Of a DNA stretch of 64,000 nt, positions 25,746-34,358 are shown in pieces. Position 1 is the stretch's first letter, and each line of letters begins with the position of its first letter. Made by a program: the position numbers and the translations under genes. The notes under the pieces are model-generated. The model did not search any database. It was given only the letters and a program-made list of their open reading frames with translations, and was not told where the DNA came from. Source of the DNA: Stenotrophomonas maltophilia (GTDB taxonomy: Bacteria; Pseudomonadota; Gammaproteobacteria; Xanthomonadales; Xanthomonadaceae); NCBI RefSeq assembly GCF_002138415.1, contig NZ_CP015612.1:2396001-2460000 (forward strand), written 5' to 3'.

Positions 25746-26087
25746 TTAGCGATCGCCCAGCGGCAGGATGCCCAGCACACCGGCACGCGCGCCGTAGCTG
25801 CCTACCTTGCCGAGACCCTGCAGGTCCGCTTTACCCAGCGTTGTATGCGCTTCCACCTCCATGGCCAGGTGCCGATTCCAACGATAACCGGCGCCGGCTT
25901 GAAGGCTGGCCACGATGTCAGTGCGCTCGAAGGATCTACCGTCGTACGACAGGTCTCCATTCGGGACGGTGGCGCCGATGCCGCCGGAAGCGTACAGGCC
26001 CTCTCGGTCAGCAGCTTGCGTAGTGAAAGACGCGCTGGTCATCGCCGCCAGCGGGATCAGCCCGGAAGATAGAAGATGCCTCTTCAT
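25746..26087 (-). CDS. Truncated outer-membrane beta-barrel protein
   Basis: A 113-residue product with a signal peptide (MKRHLLSSGLIPLAAMTSAS..., cut near TQA-AD) followed by beta-barrel-like strands (GLYASGGIGATVPNGDLSYD, SLQAGAGYRWNRHLAMEVEA, GSYGARAGVLGILPLG). That is only about four strands, half of the smallest barrels (OmpX/OmpA type need eight). After the TAA the same frame stays open for 28 codons and ends in GELDSGSVTLGL, which looks like a barrel C-terminal strand. The gene is therefore probably a decayed fragment whose middle is lost. It lies alone between the small-gene locus and the fimbrial operon. Confidence 0.5.
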   Translation of the reverse strand: MKRHLLSSGLIPLAAMTSASFTTQAADREGLYASGGIGATVPNGDLSYDGRSFERTDIVASLQAGAGYRWNRHLAMEVEAHTTLGKADLQGLGKVGSYGARAGVLGILPLGDR

Positions 26088-26300
26088 TCAATACGAGTCC
26101 TGCGTTGGTGGAGAGGTCAGAATCGACCAGCCTCACAAGCTGGGAGGTAGAACACGTACGAATTTTCTCCAGATCATCACGCGGCTTAGATCAACGTTCA
26201 GAGACCCCGATACCTTGCGGCGCGCCCCGGCTACATCCTTCGCAATCTACTCAACGAATCACAGCATTCATCTGGGCACGAAATGTCCCGCGCTGCAGCC

Positions 26301-27065
26301 CTATGGCCCCGGAGGCAGGCTCACGGGCCTCGAACCGGGCGTCAATTGCCCGAAGTCGTCAAGCCATGAAAAATCGACGCGAAGCCGCGCATCCGAGGCG
26401 ATTGCGGGAATGGGTAGCCGCACCTCAGAGAAGGGTGCAACGTAGGGATTCTCGAGCGGTTGCTGCTCGCCGCCGTGCACAAGCGCCACCTGCCCAAGGT
26501 TGAAGTAATAGGCCGTTGGATTGGCAATGACCAGCTCCAGGCCGGTCGCAGCGCGGCGCAGCGTGAACGCCATGCTGTCGGCAAAGTTGCCAGGGAGCGT
26601 CGCGGCAATCGCCTTCGGGCGATACAACACCTTGAAGCGGCTGCGCGTCGCCAACTGAAGCAGATTTTCGTTGCTTTCCGGATTTGCCCGCGGGGGCGCT
26701 GCCAGTAGATTCAGCCAGTAAAGATGCTCCCGCGCCTCTGTCGGCGCCCGGTTCCGGATCAGGCGAACACGCAGCTTCTGATCCTTACCCGCCTCCAACC
26801 GCAGCATCGGCGGAGCGACTGCAAAGGGCGCGGAGGAATCCTCTGGTGCCTGCTTCGAATTGCCATCGCCAATCCACACCTGAAGCAGTGCAGGCGCATC
26901 ACCTGCATTACGTACTGCGACCGTGACCTCTGTTGAATCTTCCGGAAACACCACCCGGGTTCCATCAATGGCTACCTGGGCCGACGCCACGCCCGAGAGA
27001 CTGCCTAGCATGGCCAACGCTGCAGCCAGCGCAAGCGCCAACCGCTCTTTCATAGTGCGACCCAT
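26301..27065 (-). CDS. Periplasmic fimbrial chaperone (second in operon)
   Basis: A 254-residue PapD-type chaperone. A signal peptide (MGRTMKERLALALAAALAML, cut near ASA-QV) precedes two immunoglobulin-like domains. Conserved elements are IDGTRVVFPEDSTEVTVAVR, LLQVWIGDG, PFAVAPPMLRLEAGKDQKLRV, and EHLYWLNLLAAPP with the Arg and Lys residues that anchor subunit C-termini. The start at 27065 has AGGAGG nine bases upstream. It is the last gene of the fimbrial operon, following the tip protein by 126 bases, and is a paralogue of the chaperone at 30970-31722. It may serve the tip adhesin specifically. Confidence 0.88.
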   Translation of the reverse strand: MGRTMKERLALALAAALAMLGSLSGVASAQVAIDGTRVVFPEDSTEVTVAVRNAGDAPALLQVWIGDGNSKQAPEDSSAPFAVAPPMLRLEAGKDQKLRVRLIRNRAPTEAREHLYWLNLLAAPPRANPESNENLLQLATRSRFKVLYRPKAIAATLPGNFADSMAFTLRRAATGLELVIANPTAYYFNLGQVALVHGGEQQPLENPYVAPFSEVRLPIPAIASDARLRVDFSWLDDFGQLTPGSRPVSLPPGP

Positions 27066-27190
27066 CTGTAGCCCCTCCTGCCAGATCCTGATCGAGAATG
27101 GATGATACGCCCTGCACACCTTTAGCTATGCCAGGGCGACGGCCGCAGCAACGCACCGGCGCCGGCGCCCCACCCGACGGCGGTTAAACG

Positions 27191-28207
27191 CTACGGATAT
27201 TCCATTGCGATACGAATTGCCGCATTCGCCTGCCCGAGGACAACGTCCTCTGCTTTCTCTGCGGTCTGCACGTAGCGGGCAAAGAACTGCTTGCTGATGC
27301 GACCTGCCCTGGGTGAATTACCGAAATCACGGACGTCATCCAGCGGGATCGGCCGCCCATTGGACTGCTCCAGCATCTGCAAACCGACACCCGTGGCTCC
27401 GCCCGACACCGCGACGATGCCACGCTCCCTGTCCACCACCGGGCTGAGGTCGGTCTGCTCGAGGACGTACTTCACATTACCCACGCCTGCTTCGCAATCG
27501 AGGAACACCTGGAACGGGCGGCTCCGGCTGCCCGAGTACTGGCCGTCAAAGTCTGTGACGGGTACGCTCGCCATGCGAACATGTGTGGCCTCCGGCCGAC
27601 ACAGTGGACGGTGCCGAGTGGTGAGGGTTACCCCCTTGATGTTGAAGACCGCCGGCACAGGCGGAGTGCCATTAGTAATACTCCCGGCGGCGAATCTGAA
27701 ATCGTTGGTATCGAAAGTTCCCTGGGGAATATCTCCGGTTCTAATGTATCGAATGCGAACGTCGGGATTGAACCAATCCAAGAAGGCCACCTTGGTCTCC
27801 GTACTGCGGATAGGTATGTACCTGGGGAATACGCTGTTGTCCTCGTCCCGCATTGCGAAGACCATCCCCAACCCAAGGATGCCTGTCTCGTACACGCCGT
27901 AGACCTCCCCACCTTCAGTATAGGTACCTACCGGCGTTTGCACTCCCGTGATACGTGCCTCAGTGAAGGTGGAGCCCATGGTGCAGGCTGCAAAATAATC
28001 CGTGTCTCTAGTCGCTTGCAGCCACGGTGACACGGGCCGGCCAAGCGCAACGCCGTTCACCGTCAGCGTAGCTGACGCTGCTATTGTGTCCGACTCTTTA
28101 TACACGTAGCAGTTTGCCGATGCCTTGCCGCACACGCCCAGTGCCAGTAGTGCCAGCAGCGCGGTCGCCCTGCGATCGGTAATCAAGCCTTCAATCAGCC
28201 ATTTCAT
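27191..28207 (-). CDS. Fimbrial tip adhesin-like protein
   Basis: A 338-residue exported protein. A long signal sequence (ATALLALLALGVCGKASA) follows an N-terminal MKWLIEGL. The N-terminal half (CYVYKES...; GEVYGVYETGILGLGMVF) has no clear match and should be a receptor-binding domain. The C-terminal half resembles a pilin domain: a Cys pair (FLDCEAGVGNVKYVLEQ and upstream CRPE), SGGATGVGLQMLEQ, and a final beta-strand AAIRIAMEYP that is typical of the chaperone-bound subunit C-terminus. Two-domain pilins of this kind cap chaperone-usher fimbriae. An AGGAG site precedes the start. The gene sits between usher and second chaperone. The ligand is unknown. Confidence 0.75.
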   Translation of the reverse strand: MKWLIEGLITDRRATALLALLALGVCGKASANCYVYKESDTIAASATLTVNGVALGRPVSPWLQATRDTDYFAACTMGSTFTEARITGVQTPVGTYTEGGEVYGVYETGILGLGMVFAMRDEDNSVFPRYIPIRSTETKVAFLDWFNPDVRIRYIRTGDIPQGTFDTNDFRFAAGSITNGTPPVPAVFNIKGVTLTTRHRPLCRPEATHVRMASVPVTDFDGQYSGSRSRPFQVFLDCEAGVGNVKYVLEQTDLSPVVDRERGIVAVSGGATGVGLQMLEQSNGRPIPLDDVRDFGNSPRAGRISKQFFARYVQTAEKAEDVVLGQANAAIRIAMEYP

Positions 28208-28319
28208 GGGAGCTCCTATCTTACGGTTCCCGGCTCGATGCCAGCACCGCAATCGGTATGTTCAATCTGGATAAAATGCCCTGCCCATCGGACAGGGCTT
28301 GCCATCAACCGCGCAGCGA

Positions 28320-30884
28320 TCAGCGCACTGCCGCCTGGGCCGACAACACCACTTCCGGCATGCAGGCACTGACGCGCAGCTCATCGGCTTCACCGTCGCG
28401 CAGATCGTAGGGAATCGCACAGTGCTGCTCGCCTGCATTCCGCACCGTCAGCACGCCCCGCTCTTCCAGGCCACGCACCCACAGGCGGCTACCCTGCCCA
28501 ACCACACCGACGACATCGCCGGCTTCGTTGTAGACATCGGTACCGAACGGCAACGGCGTGCCATCGGGCCGCAATGCTTCGATCAACGCGTTGCGGCCTA
28601 CGGCCGTTGGCATCACCATTTTCACGATCGCACCCGCCGTCGGCACCGCCGACACCGAACCGCTGCTGAGTTCCACATCCAGTGGCAGCCCGGTCGGGTC
28701 AACGCTGACTTCATTGCGCCGGTAGGCATTCAGGAACGGGGCAACGGCATAGCCACGACGGTCCACCTTGATGCGGTCCATGTTGCCCACGCCCGCGCCT
28801 GCGGCGCCCGGCACGTGCACGATGCCAATGGTCTCGCCCAACGACTGCGCCAAGGTCACGCCATCGCTGTGAACCACCAGGCCGCCGCTTGCCGACAGCG
28901 ACAGCTGCCGATCACCCTGCGACTGCCCGTAGCTGGCGCTGACATTGGCCACCGGCAGCTGGTAGTTCACGCCCGCATTGAAGCTGCGGCGCCCGCCCTG
29001 ATCGCTCAAGGACGCGTTGTAGCTGCCCTGGCGTTCCGCGCCCAGGCTACCGGTCACGCCCAGCCTGCGGCCGGAGCGGCCGGAGCTGTCATGATTCACG
29101 TTCGCGGTGGCACGCGGCGCGGCCGGTGCAACACCCAGAGGCATGCTGAAGCTGAGGTTCACGCTGTTGCTCTGCTTGGCCGGGGCTGACGAGAACAGCG
29201 AGCTTTCCAGCGTGCGCCGTGCCGTTACGCTATAGGACGCGCGACCCACGCGATTGCTGTAGCCCACCGAGAAGTTGGTCTGGCGCTTGCCGTGGTCCCA
29301 ATAATCTGCGGTACTGCCGTTCACGTACAGCTGCCCACCCTTGTCACCCAGGCGCTGACTGATGGTCAGGTCCAAGCGGCTGCGCTGGCGCGTTGGCGCG
29401 AACGCGCCTCCGTCCTGCTGGCCCTGCTCACGCAGCCGCGCGGCGTCGGACAGCGACAGGAAGTTCTCCGTCGAATAGCGGTACGCCGCCATGGTGATAT
29501 TGGTGTTGGACGAGAACAGGCTCTTGTTGTAAGCCAGCCGATAGGACTGGCCGCTATGACGCCCGCCCTCCTGGCCCACGCCCTTCGGCATCCAGGCATC
29601 GCTGACGGTGATATCACCGGAGAACGAGCCAAAACGGGTATTGAGGGCACCACCGACCACCGCCGAGCGGAAGTCGTCCGCGACGGTAACGCCGGCGAAC
29701 GCGGTGAACTGGTTCCCCAGGCCACGGCGCAGCGTGGCCTCGGCGAACCCCGCGTGGCCCGTGGCCGGGTCCCGCAGCTGGCCTGCGGTAACGGTGAAGC
29801 GCTGCTGACCTTGGCGCAACAGTTGCGGCATCGCAGTGAACGGAATCGTAAAGCGCTCAACGCGGCCGTCAGTCTCCGTCACCTCCACTTCAATATCACC
29901 GCTGCTGCCGGTACCGTCCAGATCGTCGATTTCAAACGGTCCCGGTGCGACGGTGCTCTCGTGCACAACATAGCCGCGCTGGCGGATGACAACGCGCGCA
30001 TTGGTCTGCGCGACACCACGGACAATCGGCGCATACATGCGCTGGCCGTCCGGCAGCATGCGCTCATCACTGCTGATGCTTGCCCCGCGGTAGGCGACCG
30101 AATCAAACATGTCGCCGGCGGTGCTTGCTTCGCCCAGGGTCAGCTGCGCGTTCCACTTCTGTAGATCGCGTTGCAGGTAGCTGCGGCTCGCGGCGTAGCT
30201 GGCACCTTCCTGTCCGTGGCTCAGGTAGCCGCTATGGCGGAAGCGCCATGCCCCCAGATTGACACCTGCGTCCAGCGCCATGCTGGTGCTGCTGCGCTGC
30301 CCGCCACGGCTCTGCTGACGGCTGTGGTTGATGCTATAGCTGAGCGTTGCGGCATTGATGCCATGATCCCAGGACGCAGGATCAACCCAACCCTTGGGGG
30401 TGCGCGCCAGATAGGCCTGCGCCACCGTGATGTCCAGGATCTGCTCGCCCGCGTCGAGCTCAACCGCACCCGCCGGAACGAAAGTATCCAGCGCGGCGCA
30501 CACCCGATCTTCCGGCAGCGGGCGGTAGGTGTTGCTGTCATCCCGTTCCGCAATGGCATTGGCAAGACGCGATGCATCCAGCCCGATCATCTCGAACAGT
30601 TCCGGATCGAGGCAGACCTGGGCGGTCCCCTTCTCGTCTTCGGCAACCGTCACGTCGCGGCGACCAACGACAACGCCATTGATCCGCACGTCTGCAATGT
30701 ACTGGCCGGGAACCAGGCTGCCCTGCTGATAGCGTTCGATGTCCAGGCTGGCACCACCGAACAGGAAGTTCGAATCGAACTCCACGTTGGGTGCGGCGAA
30801 CGCCGCGGTCGGCAGCAACGCGCCCAGCACCGCGCAGGCCAGCCGGCAGCGCTTTGGTGAGTTGGTCGGGTGATGTCGAGTCAT
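28320..30884 (-). CDS. Outer-membrane fimbrial usher
   Basis: An 854-residue usher. The signal peptide (CRLACAVLGALLPTAAFA) precedes the N-terminal chaperone-binding domain (VEFDSNFLFGGASLDIERYQ, GQYIADVRINGVVVGRRDV). The translocation barrel contains GDMFDSVAYRGASISSDERM and the plug near GYVVHESTVAPGPFEIDDLD. The C-terminal domains follow (GRNALIEALRPDGTPLPFG). The usher is the pore that orders and exports chaperone-subunit complexes to build the fimbria. AGGA lies nine bases before the ATG. The length and order are as for the FimD/PapC family. Genes flanking it: chaperone upstream, tip protein downstream. Confidence 0.92.
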   Translation of the reverse strand: MTRHHPTNSPKRCRLACAVLGALLPTAAFAAPNVEFDSNFLFGGASLDIERYQQGSLVPGQYIADVRINGVVVGRRDVTVAEDEKGTAQVCLDPELFEMIGLDASRLANAIAERDDSNTYRPLPEDRVCAALDTFVPAGAVELDAGEQILDITVAQAYLARTPKGWVDPASWDHGINAATLSYSINHSRQQSRGGQRSSTSMALDAGVNLGAWRFRHSGYLSHGQEGASYAASRSYLQRDLQKWNAQLTLGEASTAGDMFDSVAYRGASISSDERMLPDGQRMYAPIVRGVAQTNARVVIRQRGYVVHESTVAPGPFEIDDLDGTGSSGDIEVEVTETDGRVERFTIPFTAMPQLLRQGQQRFTVTAGQLRDPATGHAGFAEATLRRGLGNQFTAFAGVTVADDFRSAVVGGALNTRFGSFSGDITVSDAWMPKGVGQEGGRHSGQSYRLAYNKSLFSSNTNITMAAYRYSTENFLSLSDAARLREQGQQDGGAFAPTRQRSRLDLTISQRLGDKGGQLYVNGSTADYWDHGKRQTNFSVGYSNRVGRASYSVTARRTLESSLFSSAPAKQSNSVNLSFSMPLGVAPAAPRATANVNHDSSGRSGRRLGVTGSLGAERQGSYNASLSDQGGRRSFNAGVNYQLPVANVSASYGQSQGDRQLSLSASGGLVVHSDGVTLAQSLGETIGIVHVPGAAGAGVGNMDRIKVDRRGYAVAPFLNAYRRNEVSVDPTGLPLDVELSSGSVSAVPTAGAIVKMVMPTAVGRNALIEALRPDGTPLPFGTDVYNEAGDVVGVVGQGSRLWVRGLEERGVLTVRNAGEQHCAIPYDLRDGEADELRVSACMPEVVLSAQAAVR

Positions 30885-30969
30885 GGTGGATTCCTGGCAT
30901 CGGGGCGTACGCGTCCAATCGGCGGCATGACCGCCGGTTGGGCACATAGGATGGGAAGGCGAATCGCCG

Positions 30970-31722
30970 TTAGGGCGAGGACAGCGGCAACGTGGTGTTC
31001 ACCACGCCACCAAAATCATTGATGTAACGCACCTTCAGCGTGGCGTTGGCCGGCGAACCGGTGACGCCGGGAAGCTTGAAGGACGTCGTGCTGTGCGGCG
31101 TCAGCATCTGCATGCCTTCCGCCTCGGTTTCCTTCTGCCCCTGCACCAGCCAGGCCTTGACCATGCTGACGTGATAGGGGCTGTCGTTCACCGCCTGCAG
31201 GGACCACGCGCCCTGGTCAGCCACCATCTTCCACTGGACCGCGGCGGCTGCCGCGCCGGCACCGCGACCTTCCAGTCCCTTCGGGCGATAGAAAATCTTC
31301 AATCGATTGCGGACCGTAATCTGCAGGTAGCCATCGCCCGTGTCGCTCTCCCTGGAGACCGCGGGGACTTCGAGTACGTTGAGGAAGAACGCACTCTCAC
31401 GATCGCGAGGCAGATCGTGTCCGACCACCCTCATCCGCAGCACTTGACTCTTGCCGGCCTCAACCCGCGAAATCGGCGGAAGCAGCATGAACGGCGCAGT
31501 GGTCGTCGTTGGCGTCGCCTGCTTGTCCAGCGTATCCACCCACGACTGGAGAAGAACCGGATTCGAACCTGGATTCTGCACTCGAAGCGTCGCTTCTGGC
31601 ATACCTTCATTGAAGATGACGCGCGTTCCATCAATCTGCACTCCTGCATGGGCGGCAGGGCCTGCGGTGAACGCAGCAAGCGCAAGGCCAACGCGAAGAG
31701 CGGAGCGATGCAGAGCAATCAT
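30970..31722 (-). CDS. Periplasmic fimbrial chaperone (first in operon)
   Basis: A 250-residue PapD-type chaperone. A signal peptide (MIALHRSALRVGLALAAFTA, cut near AHA-GV) precedes IDGTRVIFNEGMPEATLRVQ, VLLQSWVDTL, PFMLLPPISRVEAGKSQVLR and ESAFFLNVLEVPA, the conserved first-domain strands, and the FYRPKGLEG linker to domain two. The ATG at 31722 is preferred to one five codons earlier because GGGAG lies at good distance. The order pilin-chaperone-usher with short gaps shows one operon. It keeps pilins folded in the periplasm until delivery to the usher. Confidence 0.9.
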   Translation of the reverse strand: MIALHRSALRVGLALAAFTAGPAAHAGVQIDGTRVIFNEGMPEATLRVQNPGSNPVLLQSWVDTLDKQATPTTTTAPFMLLPPISRVEAGKSQVLRMRVVGHDLPRDRESAFFLNVLEVPAVSRESDTGDGYLQITVRNRLKIFYRPKGLEGRGAGAAAAAVQWKMVADQGAWSLQAVNDSPYHVSMVKAWLVQGQKETEAEGMQMLTPHSTTSFKLPGVTGSPANATLKVRYINDFGGVVNTTLPLSSP

Positions 31723-31799
31723 GATGTGTACTCCCATGGAAAGAGCGGTGTGATCACGTGGGCCGGGGTCATGGACCCCGGCCTGCGCAAACGGCCGGA

Positions 31800-32345
31800 T
31801 CAGTAATGCGACACGATGAAAGGCAGCGCCGAGGCGAACTTGCCCTCCACCACGTCATCGTGGTCCGCGACGTGATAGATGGCCTGGAACTGATAGGTGA
31901 AGTTGTTGTCCGAACCCTTGGTGGCATCGATCGTGGCGGTGGCAAGATTGACCTGGTTGCCATCCTTGTCCAGGATGCGCACCTCGACGCCTTGAGCCGG
32001 CGCATCAGCACCAGTGCCGGTATGAGTGTTCGTCAGATTGCCGCTAGTCGCGCTGACATTGGTCTGATCAAGGATCAGTTCTGCGGTGTTACCCGAGCAA
32101 CCGGTGGCGGTACCGTCACCAACGACCACGTTGAAGGTACGATGACCCGGGTTATCGGTCTTCAAGCCCGCCTTGGAGACCGTACGCATCGTTACGGTGC
32201 TGGACGAAGCGTCACCGGTAAAACTGACATCGCAGGAGGAGGCAGTGATGTTTCCCTCGAAGAGGAGGGTGGCATCCTGTGCCGAAGCCGAGGAAACAGC
32301 GCCCAGCGACAGCGCGGCGGACAGAGCAATTGCAAGCTTGTTCAT
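31800..32345 (-). CDS. Major fimbrial pilin
   Basis: A 181-residue type 1-like pilin. A signal peptide (MNKLAIALSAALSLGAVSSA, cut after SASA) is followed by ATLLFEGNITASSCDVSFTG, with the first conserved Cys, and ATGCSGNTAELILDQ with the second, which form the pilin disulphide. The C-terminus FASALPFIVSHY has the penultimate Tyr motif used for chaperone-assisted donor-strand exchange. It differs from the SMF-1 fimbrillin of the species as known to me, so this is probably another fimbrial system. It is the first gene of the operon. The pilin gene is followed by chaperone, usher, tip and second chaperone genes. Confidence 0.88.
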   Translation of the reverse strand: MNKLAIALSAALSLGAVSSASAQDATLLFEGNITASSCDVSFTGDASSSTVTMRTVSKAGLKTDNPGHRTFNVVVGDGTATGCSGNTAELILDQTNVSATSGNLTNTHTGTGADAPAQGVEVRILDKDGNQVNLATATIDATKGSDNNFTYQFQAIYHVADHDDVVEGKFASALPFIVSHY

Positions 32346-32510
32346 GTTGTTGAATTCCTGTTTAGGATTGGTTTTTCTCAGTCAAGCCGCGCGTTCGTGG
32401 GCTTGAGCGAAGGGCATTCCCTTCGAGAGGAAATGCTACGGATGCCGCGGTTTGGCAGGCATAGGACAACGACGAGTTATGAGTTGACCTGCCAGCCCGC
32501 GGCGATTCGT

Positions 32511-33194
32511 TCAGAACGCCAGACGAGCGCCCAGATGGATCTCGCTGGAGCTCAGGTCCAGGCGCATCTTTTCGTCCTGCAGGCCACGGGCATTGCCGAA
32601 GGTGTTCCAGCCGCTTTCGGTCGTGCCCATGTCCACGTAGCGGTAGCCCAGGTCGACCGTCATGCGGTCAGAGGCGGCCACCGAAACACCGGCGCCTACC
32701 GACCACGCCAGCCCGGTGCGGGTGGTGGTGTCGTAGCGGCGGCTGGTGTTGCCCTGCCAACCACCCGACTTCAGCTGGGCCAGGCCGGCACCGGCACTGC
32801 CGTACACCAACCAAGCGTCGTTGATGGCGAAATCGCGGTAGGCATTGAGCATCAGCCGCTGCGAGCTGACCTCGTGGTTGTTGAAGCTGGTGGCGAAGAT
32901 GCTGGAGCCGCTGGTGTAGGTGTCGCTGCGGCGCAGGGTGTATTCGCCTTCGGTGCGCCAGCCATTGCCATGCGCATAGCCGAAGCCGATGGCGCCTGTC
33001 ACGAAACGCTGGCGTTCGTCGCCCGCAACAAAGCGGCCAATGCCCGGGCGGGCGCTGGCGTCCATGTTGTTGGCACGATGGTGCGCATCGATGATGCGGG
33101 CGGTCGCGTAGTGGCCCGTTTCCGTTTCGGCCACAGCAAGGGCGGGCGCGGTCATGCCACCCAGCGCGCAGATGAGTGCTACGGAGATTTTCAT
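32511..33194 (-). CDS. Outer-membrane beta-barrel protein
   Basis: A 227-residue protein with a signal peptide (MKISVALICALGGMTAPALA) and about eight amphipathic strands (FVTGAIGFGYAHGNGWRTEG, YTLRRSDTYTS, AWLVYGSAGAGLAQLKSG, TGLAWSVGAGVSVA, MTVDLGYRYVDMG) ending in IHLGARLAF with a C-terminal Phe for Bam recognition. That is an OmpX/OmpA-like small barrel, function unknown. It lies between the secreted modular protein (33268) and the pilin gene on the same strand, so it may belong to the same regulon. A hairpin at 32408-32425 (CGAAGGG/CCCTTCG) separates it from the pilin gene. Confidence 0.8.
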   Translation of the reverse strand: MKISVALICALGGMTAPALAVAETETGHYATARIIDAHHRANNMDASARPGIGRFVAGDERQRFVTGAIGFGYAHGNGWRTEGEYTLRRSDTYTSGSSIFATSFNNHEVSSQRLMLNAYRDFAINDAWLVYGSAGAGLAQLKSGGWQGNTSRRYDTTTRTGLAWSVGAGVSVAASDRMTVDLGYRYVDMGTTESGWNTFGNARGLQDEKMRLDLSSSEIHLGARLAF

Positions 33195-33224
33195 GCTGAG
33201 AGTGATCTTCTATGGAAGGTAGTG

Positions 33225-33252
33225 GGGCCCAGCCGCTCACGCCGCTGGGCCC
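33225..33252 (-). terminator. Hairpin between secreted-protein gene and barrel gene
   Basis: GGGCCCAGC and GCTGGGCCC form a perfect 9-bp stem with an 10-base loop. It lies 15 bases beyond the stop of the secreted modular protein gene. No clear U-tract follows, so it may be an attenuator or mRNA stabiliser rather than a full stop. Confidence 0.5.
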
Positions 33253-33267
33253 AGGGATGGATGGGCG

Positions 33268-34191
33268 TTACTTGATGGCCTGTTGCGCCCACAGGCCGCG
33301 CGCACCGTCATAGCGGAATACGACGCGATAGCCCTGCCGCGGATAGAAGTTCGCCGCGAGGTCGGTGTTGTCGGTCAACACGCGGGTGAAGCGAGTGTCA
33401 TGCAGATTGGTGATCTGGTAGATATCACCTTCAGTACCCTGGGCCGGCAGGCGCAGGGTGGGCTGCATATCCACATCTTCTGCCGGGTTGCTCAGCAGCA
33501 CATCGTTCCATCGGGCAGTCGGCGCCGGCAGGTCGCGCGTAGCCTTTACACGGGCATAGGAACCGCGCGCCTTCCAGGTGCCATCGGCAGTGAACACGAA
33601 AGCGCAGTTCTGGCTTGCGGCACAGGTGGCATTGCTACCGCCGGAAACCTTGACATCGGTGCTGGAACTGTTGGCAACGGCCAGCAGCGCGCCCTGCGGC
33701 GCCCACGCTGGCAGGGCGACCGACGTAGCGCGCTTGGTGTCATACAGGCCGACCTGGGTCAACAGGTGATCCGAAGCTGGAACCACCAGCGTGTCGGTGT
33801 TGCGACCGTAGACGACCCGAGCCGACTCGCCACCCACCAGATCCCAGCGGCCAGACCGCTCCGTCCAGCGCAGCACGACGTTGCTCAGGTCTTCCACCGG
33901 GATATAGATCTGATCGGCGAACACCGTCTTCGCGGCATCCAGGGTGGCGAACTTGGAGGACAGGGAGCTGATCACCACGGTGTCCCCCTGCTGCGGACGC
34001 GCCGGCAGCCGCACCTTCTGGGTCCAATCGCTCTCGGAAAGTTCGAAGTAGAGCTTGCTGTAACCGGAGGGCAGCGAACCGTTCCCGCCATTCGTGGACG
34101 GGGTCAGGCTGGCCTCTGCGGCGGAGGCAGCAACCGGCGCCATGCACACCAGCAGCGCGGCCAGCAGGGAATTTCGACGTGAATTCTTCAT
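33268..34191 (-). CDS. Secreted three-module protein (paralogue A)
   Basis: A 307-residue exported protein. The signal peptide (MKNSRRNSLLAALLVCMAPV, cut near ASA-AE) is followed by a short Gly/Asn linker (LTPSTNGGNGSLPSGYS) and three beta-rich modules of about 90 residues. Each module has a turn such as LPARPQQGDTVVI and ends in an aromatic strand: VVLRWTERSGRWDLVGG, CAFVFTADGTWKARG and YRVVFRYDGARGLWAQQAIK. The neighbour at 34359-35300 has the same architecture, and the degenerate peptidase at 22684 has similar modules in its N-terminal part. No database family is recognised. Its place beside the fimbrial operon suggests a surface or matrix role, which is inference. Confidence 0.75.
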   Translation of the reverse strand: MKNSRRNSLLAALLVCMAPVAASAAEASLTPSTNGGNGSLPSGYSKLYFELSESDWTQKVRLPARPQQGDTVVISSLSSKFATLDAAKTVFADQIYIPVEDLSNVVLRWTERSGRWDLVGGESARVVYGRNTDTLVVPASDHLLTQVGLYDTKRATSVALPAWAPQGALLAVANSSSTDVKVSGGSNATCAASQNCAFVFTADGTWKARGSYARVKATRDLPAPTARWNDVLLSNPAEDVDMQPTLRLPAQGTEGDIYQITNLHDTRFTRVLTDNTDLAANFYPRQGYRVVFRYDGARGLWAQQAIK

Positions 34192-34358
34192 CAGACAGCT
34201 CTCTCAGAAAGGAATCGCCAGGCTGCATTGCACCGCGTGTGCAGTTGCATCCGGGCCCGGCCACGATGGCCGAACCTCTTCCTTCAATCTGTCTGACTCG
34301 TCCGAATTTTCACGCCAATTTCATCGCATGAAGGCGCGACTGGGGAACCGCCGCGCCT

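Noticed and set aside
26088..26300. Possible gene between the truncated barrel and the second chaperone
   Set aside because: Frames here are short and lack a start with a ribosome site or any recognisable domain.
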